This document shows, piece after piece, positions 56,961-64,000 of a stretch of 64,000 nucleotides of DNA; position 1 is the first letter of the stretch, and every line of letters begins with the position of its first letter. Both the position numbers and the translations under genes were made by a program. The stretch is from Polycladomyces abyssicola (GTDB lineage: Bacteria > Bacillota > Bacilli > Thermoactinomycetales > JIR-001), in assembly GCF_018326425.1 (NCBI RefSeq), contig NZ_AP024601.1:2344001-2408000 (forward strand). Reading direction: 5' to 3'. The notes beneath the pieces were generated by a model. The model searched no databases. It worked only from the letters and a program-made list of their open reading frames with translations, and was not told the origin of the DNA.

Positions 56961-57048
56961 TCTCAGTCCCGTCACGTTTCAAAAATCGAATGAGTGTCCA
57001 TATTAAATCACACACCCCTCCCACTCTACGAAAAGGATGTCATATCAC

Positions 57049-57942
57049 ATGAAACATACCGTTCTCATCGTCAATCCGAACGCCGGGGACGGCTCCCTGC
57101 TCTCCACCATCGACGAAATTCTCCTCCGTTTTCGTCGGGCGGGCATGTCTGTTTCCTTCCATCAAACCGCACGTCCAGGCGAGGGAGCGCAAATTGTCCG
57201 GGCAGAGGCGGAAAATGCCGATCTGATCGTCGTCGGTGGAGGGGACGGTACGTTAGCAGAAATGGTCAACGCATTGGCACCGCTCCCCCGTCGTCCACAC
57301 ATGGCCATTTTGCCCGGCGGCACGTGCAATGATTTTTCCCGCACACTGGGAATATCCCAAGATCCAATGGAAGCGGCGGAGCAAATCCTGTCCGGTCGGG
57401 AACGTTCGGTCGATGTGGGGTTTGATGGTCGAAGCTATTTTCTCAACTTTTGGGGGATCGGTCTCATCACGGAAGTATCCTCGGATATCGACCCGAAAGA
57501 GAAGGAGCGGTTCGGGCGGCTGGCCTACTATTTCAATGCACTGAAACATGCCGTCAATCCAACTCCGTTTACATTGCATCTGGAGGCGGATGACGTATCC
57601 TATCACGGTCCGGCGCAGTTACTCATCGCCGGTAACGGTGCCTACCTGGGCGGTTATCGGACGTTTTTCCCGACGAGCCGTGTGGATGACGGCCTGATGG
57701 ACGTGTTTCTGGTGAAGGATGCCTCCTTCGACAGTCTCTGGTCCTGGCTCCGCTCTCATTGGGCAGGAAAACCGCCGGAAGGAGAAGACGTTCTCTATTT
57801 TCGGACCCACCAAATGCATGTTGAAACCTCCTCGCCGCAATTGATCGATTGCGACGGGGAAAAGAAAGGTACGACACCGGCCACTCTTTCCGTTTTTCCC
57901 GACCATCTGACGATGCTGGTAGGGAAGCAGCACACATTTTGA
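57049..57942 (+). CDS. Diacylglycerol/lipid kinase (BmrU/YegS family)
   Basis: A 297-aa lipid kinase. The nucleotide-binding motif is LIVVGGGDGTLAEMVNALAP (about 58-77) and the substrate-side motif is MAILPGGTCNDFSRTLGI. The C-terminal beta domain runs from about 130, with FLNFWGIGLITEVS and RVDDGLMDVFLVK. It starts at ATG 57049 with AAGGATG upstream. It phosphorylates diacylglycerol or another lipid at the membrane. DgkB and BmrU are its Bacillus relatives; gene context (after an efflux pump) favours the BmrU comparison. Followed by a terminator. Confidence 0.92.
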   Translation: MKHTVLIVNPNAGDGSLLSTIDEILLRFRRAGMSVSFHQTARPGEGAQIVRAEAENADLIVVGGGDGTLAEMVNALAPLPRRPHMAILPGGTCNDFSRTLGISQDPMEAAEQILSGRERSVDVGFDGRSYFLNFWGIGLITEVSSDIDPKEKERFGRLAYYFNALKHAVNPTPFTLHLEADDVSYHGPAQLLIAGNGAYLGGYRTFFPTSRVDDGLMDVFLVKDASFDSLWSWLRSHWAGKPPEGEDVLYFRTHQMHVETSSPQLIDCDGEKKGTTPATLSVFPDHLTMLVGKQHTF

Positions 57943-58013
57943 CAACCATTCGGTTGATCTCGCGGACAATTCCCCCCAATCATCATTCACAAAAAAATCA
58001 GAACATAGATCAT

Positions 58014-58054
58014 CGAAGACATGGATGCATTACGATTCATCCGTGTCTTTTTTT
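58014..58054 (+). terminator. Terminator of the lipid kinase gene
   Basis: AAGACATGGATG and CATCCGTGTCTT arms (58016-58049), then a run of T. Confidence 0.85.
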
Positions 58055-58222
58055 GGTCTGTTGAAACAAACGTTCCTGTATAGCTGAAAGCAGAATGAGG
58101 CCATTCAAAAAAGAAAGGTGGCCTTTTCCTCACAAGGCAACCCCTAAGCAGAACGAAACAAACAGAGGAAGTGGAAAAAGGCTCACCTGAATTGGACTCG
58201 CAAAGATACGACACAGCCCTGC

Positions 58223-58840
58223 TCATCGATCAGCCGATTTTACCGCCTGCAAATGATCAGTTTGGTTGATGCGAACCAATTGCCAACCGTGATCCGGATG
58301 GAAGGTGACGGATGTCACTCCCGTATTGGTCAGTCTGACATTCAACTCATTGCGCTGCTCATGCGCGATGGCCATCAAACCGGCATGCATACTGCTACCG
58401 TGGCCGACAACGACCACATGGGCACCAGGATGCCGTCGGGCGATCCACTCCCACTGCTCGGCGATGCGCCGACTCAACTCGTCAAATCGTTCGACCCCGT
58501 AGCGTCCACCTTCTGCCCAAACTTTCTTCCAATCGGGATATTGCTCTTCCAACTCTTCGAACGATATGCCTTCCCACTCCCCAAACGACCGCTCCCGCAG
58601 TCCCTGCAGCGGGTTGACGGTCAACCCGTGGACACGGGCAATCGCTTCCGCCGTTTCCACCGCACGCTTGAGATCACTGGCATATACAGCATCCACCGGA
58701 CGTGTGCGCATCCACTCGGCCAATAACCGCGCCTGCTCTTTTCCGTTTTCATTCAGCGGGATGTCAAGACGTCCCTGAATCCGCCTTTCTTGGTTGTACA
58801 CTGTTTCCCCGTGGCGAATCAGCCATAAATGTGTTTCCAT
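58223..58840 (-). CDS. Histidine phosphatase (phosphoglycerate mutase-like)
   Basis: A 205-aa branch-1 histidine phosphatase. The catalytic motif is WLIRHGETVYNQERRIQGRL (about 6-25), with the phospho-His in RHG. The acid Glu is in LRERSFGEWEGISFEELEEQ, and the second His is in VVVVGHGSSMHAGLMA. ATG 58840 has GAGAGGAG upstream. The family includes 2,3-BPG-independent broad phosphatases and the cobalamin enzyme CobC; no cobalamin genes are here. It lies 16 nt downstream of a lipoprotein gene. Confidence 0.92.
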   Translation of the reverse strand: METHLWLIRHGETVYNQERRIQGRLDIPLNENGKEQARLLAEWMRTRPVDAVYASDLKRAVETAEAIARVHGLTVNPLQGLRERSFGEWEGISFEELEEQYPDWKKVWAEGGRYGVERFDELSRRIAEQWEWIARRHPGAHVVVVGHGSSMHAGLMAIAHEQRNELNVRLTNTGVTSVTFHPDHGWQLVRINQTDHLQAVKSADR

Positions 58841-58856
58841 GCTTCTCCTCTCCCTC

Positions 58857-60029
58857 TCATTGCAACAGTTGAAAACGTTGTCCCGATTCGTCCCAGATCC
58901 ATTCAAACGTACGTTTGACTTTTCCATTCGGCTCCAACTGGTCCACCAGCAACAGATCGGCTTTTTGCTTGGGGTTGCGGGCGATCAAAACAATCCGATA
59001 GTACAAGGATTGACCGGCTGACAATATTCTACCTTGATGAACCAACCCGTTGCTGCCACCTTGGTCAACAGCACGCCCGCTGTCGTCAATTATAACAAAT
59101 CTCTTGGCTATTCCCTGATACACAATCCCCGGCTCCCGCACAGCCGGCGGTAAAGCTTCCTGAACAGCCAACAGAACACCATACCCGCGCTTGGTCAACT
59201 CCCCACGAAACACAATGTTTCCCCCGCCAGGCAATACCGTATTGACCAGCCGGGAGAGCGACTGTTCTGATCGCTCGGGTCGCAATGCATCTATCTCCAT
59301 GGAGCAAAAAAAGGGTTCTGGACCTTTTTGCGCCCCAATCGAAGCACCCACTACCGTCCATCGATCGGGAAAATCCGGGTGACGGATCACATACATCTCG
59401 GAAGCCGGCCGGAGGGCGGATGTTCGCCAATCTTGTTGCGCCAGCTTCCATTTCCTCCCTTGGCCGTCTTGGACGAGGATGGACAAAGTCGGTGTTTTCC
59501 AGTCAGTTCGAATGAGATAGTTGCCGGGACCAGGGATGCGCACAGCCTGATCAAATCGCCATTTCAAAGGTTTAGCTGGCGCCTTGATTCGGTACCCCAT
59601 GTCGATGGTTTCCTGAGCAATTTGCAATTGTTCTTCCGCTTCGCTCTGTTTCTGGGAATCATCCGTCGCATGCAACCGTTCAGCGGAAGGTACGTACAGC
59701 GTTTCTTCAATCCTCTGCTGTACGGTGTGGTACAACTGAATGCGATAGGCTTGTGCCTCCCGATCAAACGTCATCACTGCCAGAAAGACGCCATCGTAGC
59801 TGTACCCCAACAAATACGCATGCTGAGAAGCATACTGTTGAAACCCCTTTCTGGCAATCAATGAACGAAGACTCGGCACCTCCCGGTCAGCATACGGGAC
59901 AAACGCCGCAGATTCCGAACGGGAAAGATGTGAGACCCGTGTCCCCGATTGGAAGTCGTCTCCCCATTGGCAACCCGCCAACAAGCTGACGAGCAACCAC
60001 ATCCCCAGCATCGTCCAACGGACTGCCAA
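58857..60029 (-). CDS. Hypothetical lipoprotein, 390 aa
   Basis: A secreted lipoprotein with a lipobox SLLAGC (Cys about 20). TTG 60029 is the start, with GAGGGGTGG upstream. Residues 45-105 may form a small mixed domain (SLRSLIARKGFQQYASQHAY, then YRIQLYHTVQQRIEETLYVP). A polar helical linker (about 115-140) and a large beta-rich part follow (WRFDQAVRIPGPGNYLIRTD, RFVIIDDSGRAVDQGGSNG, SLYYRIVLIARNPKQKADLL). No family recognised. It may be transcribed with the histidine phosphatase gene. Confidence 0.72.
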   Translation of the reverse strand: MAVRWTMLGMWLLVSLLAGCQWGDDFQSGTRVSHLSRSESAAFVPYADREVPSLRSLIARKGFQQYASQHAYLLGYSYDGVFLAVMTFDREAQAYRIQLYHTVQQRIEETLYVPSAERLHATDDSQKQSEAEEQLQIAQETIDMGYRIKAPAKPLKWRFDQAVRIPGPGNYLIRTDWKTPTLSILVQDGQGRKWKLAQQDWRTSALRPASEMYVIRHPDFPDRWTVVGASIGAQKGPEPFFCSMEIDALRPERSEQSLSRLVNTVLPGGGNIVFRGELTKRGYGVLLAVQEALPPAVREPGIVYQGIAKRFVIIDDSGRAVDQGGSNGLVHQGRILSAGQSLYYRIVLIARNPKQKADLLLVDQLEPNGKVKRTFEWIWDESGQRFQLLQ

Positions 60030-60177
60030 TATCCGCCACCCCTCATATGGAACGTTTGTACTCCATCTTATCGCAACAAAAACATCCTCACTATCCTTTT
60101 TATGTCTTTCATGGGTGCATAATCTGTTTTTTCCGTCTCAAAATAGATGGTAGAACATTAGCGAAAGGAAGATGAAG

Positions 60178-60651
60178 ATGGGCACCATGGTACGATCCGA
60201 CCAGCCGGATGTCAAACCTTTGGCGCGATTACGGCAAAATGTGTCGCAAGCAATCCGGCGTTTTTTTTCCGATCCCTGGGAGATTGAAGATGATTTTCTC
60301 GGAAGGGCCGCCGATTTCCTTCCACGAATCAATATCGAGGAACAGACGGACCGATATGTAGTCGAAGCCGAACTGCCGGGAATGGAGGCAAAAGAGATTG
60401 AGATCACCGTCTACGACGGCGTATTGACCATCCGGGGGGAAAAAAGACGGAAAACCGAAAGACAGGACACACGACTCTATCGGGTGGAGAGCCGATACGG
60501 CGCCTTCCGTAGATCGTTGGCTCTACCGGCCGATGCAGACCTTAAACGAATCCATGTCGAAAACGAAAACGGGATGTTCTACATCACTGTTCCGAAAAAC
60601 CCAGATGTCTCCCGTCTCCACATCAGCGTACGGAACAAGCGTGACAAATAA
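60178..60651 (+). CDS. Hsp20/alpha-crystallin small heat-shock protein
   Basis: A 157-aa small chaperone. After a basic N-terminal arm (ARLRQNVSQAIRRFFSDPWE) comes the alpha-crystallin domain, about 48-140: PRINIEEQTDRYVVEAELPG, MEAKEIEITVYDGVLTIRGE, and then GAFRRSLALPADADLKRIHV with YITVPKN. The C-terminal I-x-I-like tail is LHISVRN. ATG 60178 is preferred over ATG 60172 because of spacing from GAAAGGAAG. No CIRCE operator was found in the 150 bp upstream. Confidence 0.92.
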   Translation: MGTMVRSDQPDVKPLARLRQNVSQAIRRFFSDPWEIEDDFLGRAADFLPRINIEEQTDRYVVEAELPGMEAKEIEITVYDGVLTIRGEKRRKTERQDTRLYRVESRYGAFRRSLALPADADLKRIHVENENGMFYITVPKNPDVSRLHISVRNKRDK

Positions 60652-60680
60652 AAAGCCGATCCGTTACCATGGATCGGCTG
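60649..60680 (-). terminator. Terminator between hsp20 and the ABC permease genes
   Basis: AGCCGATCC and GGATCGGCT arms (60654-60679). On the minus strand TTTTTATTTG follows, so it ends the sugar ABC operon; it may also serve the plus strand. Confidence 0.8.
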
Positions 60681-60687
60681 CCCATCC

Positions 60688-61515
60688 TTATTCTTTGACC
60701 GCTCCGGCCGTGATGCCGGAGATAATGCGCCGCTGGAAGATCAGTACCATGATCACCAACGGGATTGTCACAATGATGGATGCTGCGGAGATCTCCCCCC
60801 AAGGGACTGTATATTGCCCTTGGAACATCGCGATGCCAGGGGGGACGGTTTTCATCGCCTCATCCGTATTGATGGTCAACGCAAAGAAAAATTCGTTCCA
60901 CGCTGCGATGAATACTAAGATGGCCGTGGTAAACGTGCCCGGTACTGCCAGCGGCACGATCACCTTGCGAAAGGTTTGCAACACGGTTGCCCCGTCCACT
61001 TTGGCCGCTTCCTCCAAATCGTGAGGAATCTTTTGAAAGAAGGTCGTCAGGTTCCAGACGGCCAACGGCAAGGCAAACGTGGTGTAGGGAATGATCAGAC
61101 CCAAATAACTGTTGGTCAGTTTCACCGATTGCATAAACAGAAAGATCGGCGAAATGGTGGCGATTTGCGGAAACATCGAAACCGCCAGCACCAATCCGAG
61201 AACCACCGTTTTCCCTCTGAAATGAAGACGGGCAATCGCATAGGCGGCGAAAGAAGCGATCACGATGCAGTACACTGTCGTCAGTGATGCCACCACAAAG
61301 CTGTTCCACAAATATAGATGGAACGGCCGTTGTGTAAACACGCGCTTGTAGTTTTCCAAAGTGGGATGATCGATGATGGGTCGAAACGCATGATCGCCAA
61401 ATAGTTCACCCGGCGGCTTGAGGGATGTGATCAACTGCCATAGAAACGGAAACAAGATGATGAACAAAAACCCGGCGATCATCAGGTAAAACAGAAACCC
61501 CGGTTTCTGCTGCAT
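60688..61515 (-). CDS. Sugar ABC transporter permease, MalG type
   Basis: A 275-aa inner-membrane permease with six hydrophobic segments. The EAA loop is DLEEAAKVDGATVLQTFRKV IVPLA region (about 178-202), the contact for the ATPase. The N-terminus FYLMIAGFLFIILFPFLWQL and the ending PLVIMVLIFQRRIISGITAG are typical of CUT1 permeases. I start it at ATG 61515, about 10 nt after GGAG; a GTG at 61524 is too close to it. It pairs with the MalF-type gene just upstream (14-nt gap). No ATPase gene is in the operon; a shared MsmX-like ATPase is likely, as in Bacillus. Confidence 0.92.
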   Translation of the reverse strand: MQQKPGFLFYLMIAGFLFIILFPFLWQLITSLKPPGELFGDHAFRPIIDHPTLENYKRVFTQRPFHLYLWNSFVVASLTTVYCIVIASFAAYAIARLHFRGKTVVLGLVLAVSMFPQIATISPIFLFMQSVKLTNSYLGLIIPYTTFALPLAVWNLTTFFQKIPHDLEEAAKVDGATVLQTFRKVIVPLAVPGTFTTAILVFIAAWNEFFFALTINTDEAMKTVPPGIAMFQGQYTVPWGEISAASIIVTIPLVIMVLIFQRRIISGITAGAVKE

Positions 61516-61529
61516 CTCAGTCACACTCC

Positions 61530-62837
61530 TTATTTACTCCGGCCGCTGGGGACCAAATCGGTTCCCAACACTTTGACGAATACCATGCTGATGACGGCCA
61601 CACACAGGAAGACGATCACGGACAACGCCGAACCCGCCCCGAAGTTCATCTGGGCGAACATCGTTTTGTAGGCGTAGATCGAAATCGTTTCCGTCGCATT
61701 ACCGGGTCCCCCTCCCGTCAACACATACACCAAGTCAAAGATCCGGAATGCATCCAATGTCCGGAACAACAACGCCACTAAGATGGTCGGCTTCAACAAC
61801 GGGAGCGTGATCTTCACAAACTTTTGAAACCTGCTGGCACCGTCCACTTCCGCCGCTTCATACAACGATTGCGGAATGGTTTGCAAACCGGCCAGCAGCA
61901 GCAACGCCATGAACGGGGTGGTTTTCCATACATCGGCGACGATGATGGCAAACATCGACCCCCATTTTGTTGTCAACAGTTCACCCATATTGGGCACGAT
62001 GTGGAGTACCTCGAACAATTTGGCGACTATCCCGTTTTGACCGTCAAACAAAAACTTCCACATCAAGGCGGAAATGACCGTGGGAATGGCCCAAGGAATC
62101 AACACGGAAGCACGTACCCAGCCTCGTCCGATAAATTGCTTGTTCAACAACATCGCAATCCATAAGCCGAACACCAACTCCAAAGCGACGGAGATCACGG
62201 TAAACACCAGTGTGTTTTCCAACGAAGCCCACATCCGCGGGTCTTGAGCAAATTGTCGATAGTATTGGAGTCCGACATAGTTGGGTGAAATCAACGCGGA
62301 TTGAAACCCGTCCGTCAAACCGATAACGTCTCTCGGTTTCTGAAGTACGCCTTGTTTTTTCATATCTTCCAGTTCAGTGCGAATGTGCGAAAGCGACTGT
62401 TTCACCTTTTGTGCGGTCTCGTTTTGGATGTTGGCATACTTCAAGTCGGGCGGAACCGGCTTAAAGTCCGTGAGCAAATCGTTTACTTGATCGTAACGCT
62501 TTTTTACCCCTTTTTCCTGGTTGAGAAGATCGCTCAGTTTTTGCACTTCATCCCGTATGGCCTGCAGCCGGTCTTTCTGTGCTTTGGCGTGCTGAATTTC
62601 AGAATCCAGAGCACTGATCAAAAACGGAGCAGTATTGAGATACCCTTCCATATCGATTCCGTATTGATCGTGTATCTCGGTTTTGGCCGGATTGTTTAAC
62701 CGCACATCATGTAAGCTGATCCAAAAAGAACGGATCACCGGCCAGATCGCGATCAACAGAATGATGATCAGCGTAGGCAACACGAACAGATAGCCGATCG
62801 ACCTTTCCGACAACTCCATACGCTTACCGATTTTCAT
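61530..62837 (-). CDS. Sugar ABC transporter permease, MalF type, with large external coiled-coil insert
   Basis: A 435-aa permease, about 130 residues longer than usual CUT1 subunits. After the first membrane helix (about 15-38: GYLFVLPTLIIILLIAIWPV) comes a polar insert of about 150 residues. It is mostly helical: ALDSEIQHAKAQKDRLQAIR, then VQKLSDLLNQEKGVKKRYDQ and TAQKVKQSLSHIRTELEDMK. The normal permease core follows, with its EAA loop SLYEAAEVDGASRFQKFVKI and GGGPGNATETISIYAYKTMF. By topology the insert is on the outer face. E. coli MalF has a folded P2 loop at another place. ATG 62837 has GGTGACG upstream. Confidence 0.9.
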   Translation of the reverse strand: MKIGKRMELSERSIGYLFVLPTLIIILLIAIWPVIRSFWISLHDVRLNNPAKTEIHDQYGIDMEGYLNTAPFLISALDSEIQHAKAQKDRLQAIRDEVQKLSDLLNQEKGVKKRYDQVNDLLTDFKPVPPDLKYANIQNETAQKVKQSLSHIRTELEDMKKQGVLQKPRDVIGLTDGFQSALISPNYVGLQYYRQFAQDPRMWASLENTLVFTVISVALELVFGLWIAMLLNKQFIGRGWVRASVLIPWAIPTVISALMWKFLFDGQNGIVAKLFEVLHIVPNMGELLTTKWGSMFAIIVADVWKTTPFMALLLLAGLQTIPQSLYEAAEVDGASRFQKFVKITLPLLKPTILVALLFRTLDAFRIFDLVYVLTGGGPGNATETISIYAYKTMFAQMNFGAGSALSVIVFLCVAVISMVFVKVLGTDLVPSGRSK

Positions 62838-62906
62838 GTTGCGTCACCACTTTGTTGAAGGCTGATCGGGAGGGAGATCCACCACTCCCACTTGGTTCTT
62901 TGAAAG

Positions 62907-62961
62907 AGGCCGGGAGCCGTACCCCGTCTACAACCGGAACGGTGAAACGATCTCCCGGCTC
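62907..62961 (-). other. Stable hairpin between substrate-binding and permease genes
   Basis: GCCGGGAG (62909-62916) and CTCCCGGC (62952-62959) with inner pairings. There is no T-run. Such stems after the binding-protein gene often protect its mRNA and let it be made in excess over the permeases. Confidence 0.5.
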
Positions 62962-62989
62962 ACTATCTCGCGGTCTTTCCATCACTTGT

Positions 62990-64000
62990 TTACTGTTTTA
63001 CTACCTGTTTCAGTTTTTGCTCCATGTTCTTTACGGCTTGTTCCGCCGTTTGTTTCCCCACGATGGCTTTGGAAACTTCAATTTGGATGATGTCAGAGAT
63101 TTTCGGGTAATCCGGGGATACCGGACGAGGCACAGCTGCACTGACTCCTTTGACAAAGTCCTTTTGGGCGAACAACGGGTTGGCATTTTTTACAGCCGGA
63201 TCATTGTATGCCGGCAGATACGTCGGTGCCGATCCGCCATATTGCGCCGTGATTTTTTGACCTTCCAGACCCGTCATGAATTTCACCAGTTCCCAAGCCT
63301 CTTTCGGATGCTTGCTGTATCGGTTGATCCCCGTCATCCATCCGCCCAACGTGGCAGCCGAGCCATGGTCGCCGGCAGGCAACGGAGCGACGCCCACTTT
63401 ATCCTTCACTTTGGACTGTGCCGGATCTTGCACCAGTGCATACATATACGGCCAGTTGCGAATCAAAGCTGATTGACCTTCCAGGAAGGCGGTATGGGAT
63501 TCCAGCTCAGTAAAAGTGGTGATATTGCTCGGGACGAAGTCAGATTTGGTCACTTCGATCATTTTTTTCAAACCTTTGATGGTTTGCGGGCTGTTGATCA
63601 CCACACGCCCTTGCTCATCCAGGATTTTACCGCCATAGGCAGAAATGAACTCCAAGAAGTTGCAGACCAACCCTTCATATTGTTTCGCCTGCATCAGATA
63701 ACCGAATTTGGTGCCGCCTTTTCCCTTCGTCTGTTTGGCCATTTGAATCAGTTCGTCCCAGGTTTTCGGCGGTTGCTTGATCAGGTCTTTGCGGTAATAC
63801 AAGAGACCGGCATCGATAAATTTGGGCATCACCCATTGCTTGCCCTCGAACTTACCCGCTTCGACCGCACCGGGTACGTATTGGTTCATATCGATCCGGT
63901 CTTTTTGGATAAACCGGTCCAGCGGCAAGAGATAGCCCGCCTGGGCAAACTCCGAAGGCCAAATCACGTCCAAGTCGAATACATCGATTTCAGACGATTT
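62990..64000 (-). CDS. Sugar ABC transporter substrate-binding protein, 5' end outside the window
   Basis: The frame is open to the right edge, so the signal peptide and first 100 or so residues are missing. The visible 336 residues match extracellular solute-binding family 1: DVIWPSEFAQAGYLLPLDRF near the edge, then WVMPKFIDAGLLYYRKDLIK, PKTWDELIQMAKQ, FLEGQSALIRNWPYMYALVQ, GWMTGINRYSKHPKEAWELV and YLPAYNDPAVKNANPLFAQK. The style is that of trehalose/maltose binding proteins (ThuE-like). Genes for the two permeases follow after 150 bp. Ends with VKNMEQKLKQVVKQ. Confidence 0.92.
   Translation of the reverse strand, partial: KSSEIDVFDLDVIWPSEFAQAGYLLPLDRFIQKDRIDMNQYVPGAVEAGKFEGKQWVMPKFIDAGLLYYRKDLIKQPPKTWDELIQMAKQTKGKGGTKFGYLMQAKQYEGLVCNFLEFISAYGGKILDEQGRVVINSPQTIKGLKKMIEVTKSDFVPSNITTFTELESHTAFLEGQSALIRNWPYMYALVQDPAQSKVKDKVGVAPLPAGDHGSAATLGGWMTGINRYSKHPKEAWELVKFMTGLEGQKITAQYGGSAPTYLPAYNDPAVKNANPLFAQKDFVKGVSAAVPRPVSPDYPKISDIIQIEVSKAIVGKQTAEQAVKNMEQKLKQVVKQ

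Overview
The window looks like chromosomal DNA of an aerobic, endospore-forming Firmicute of mid GC content, most likely in or near Bacillales (the Thermoactinomycetaceae are a good fit). The evidence is cotJABC, an alpha/beta SASP, spoVAC-spoVAD, AbrB, a T-box, an mmg-like fatty-acid operon, strong GGAGG-type ribosome binding sites, and frequent GTG or TTG starts. The family assignment is inference. I saw no tRNA, rRNA, CRISPR array or prophage.

Layout. At 44-7815 (minus strand) a catabolic operon runs thiolase, 3-hydroxybutyryl-CoA dehydrogenase (frameshifted), acyl-CoA dehydrogenase, CoA-transferase A and B, then an ABC substrate-binding lipoprotein. It is preceded by a textbook -24/-12 sigma-54 promoter and by the gene of a PAS/AAA+ sigma-54 activator. 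An acyl-CoA synthetase follows at 8745-10331. From 10471 to 15433 there are spore genes (SASP, cotJABC), several very small genes and a tandem Myb/SANT-like protein. MinD and MinE without MinC lie at 15553-16642, with a possible 148-bp MITE or structured leader behind them. From 17073 to 24867 come a zinc-ribbon protein, an MFS pump, ylbG and ylbF split by an opposite-strand Cys-motif gene, and an XPB-type helicase coupled to a large partner. From 25039 to 34194 come a PrcB-like lipoprotein, a Trp/Pro-rich coat-like protein, a CNNM/CBS transporter with a possible coupled leader peptide, a subtilase, DAHP synthase behind a Tyr-type T-box, a HAD phosphatase, and spoVAC-spoVAD-GDSL lipase (germination).

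From 34354 to 47998 there is an orphan IS200/IS605-type right end, housekeeping and stress genes (cupin, CBS, DUF421, M20 amidohydrolase, YugN, Asp23, a SDR without the usual catalytic residues, NYN), a Ca2+/H+ antiporter, a 5'-truncated citA beside its LysR regulator, ylaN, glutaminase, and an IS200/IS605 element with a frameshifted tnpB. From 47995 to 64000 there are two PaaI thioesterases, an M42 peptidase, abrB, an M29 aminopeptidase followed by a collapsed second copy, free-Met-sulfoxide reductase, Nudix, methyltransferase, a 14-TM MFS pump, a lipid kinase, a histidine phosphatase, Hsp20, and a sugar ABC transporter whose MalF-type subunit carries an unusual external coiled-coil insert. 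The substrate-binding gene runs off the right edge.

Cross-cutting signals are a family of at least five dispersed intergenic repeats (21061, 28191, 31935, 38923, 51406), all in the same orientation, and four decayed genes (hbd, citA, tnpB, second ampS). Many genes are joined by 4-nt stop/start overlaps, so translational coupling is common here.
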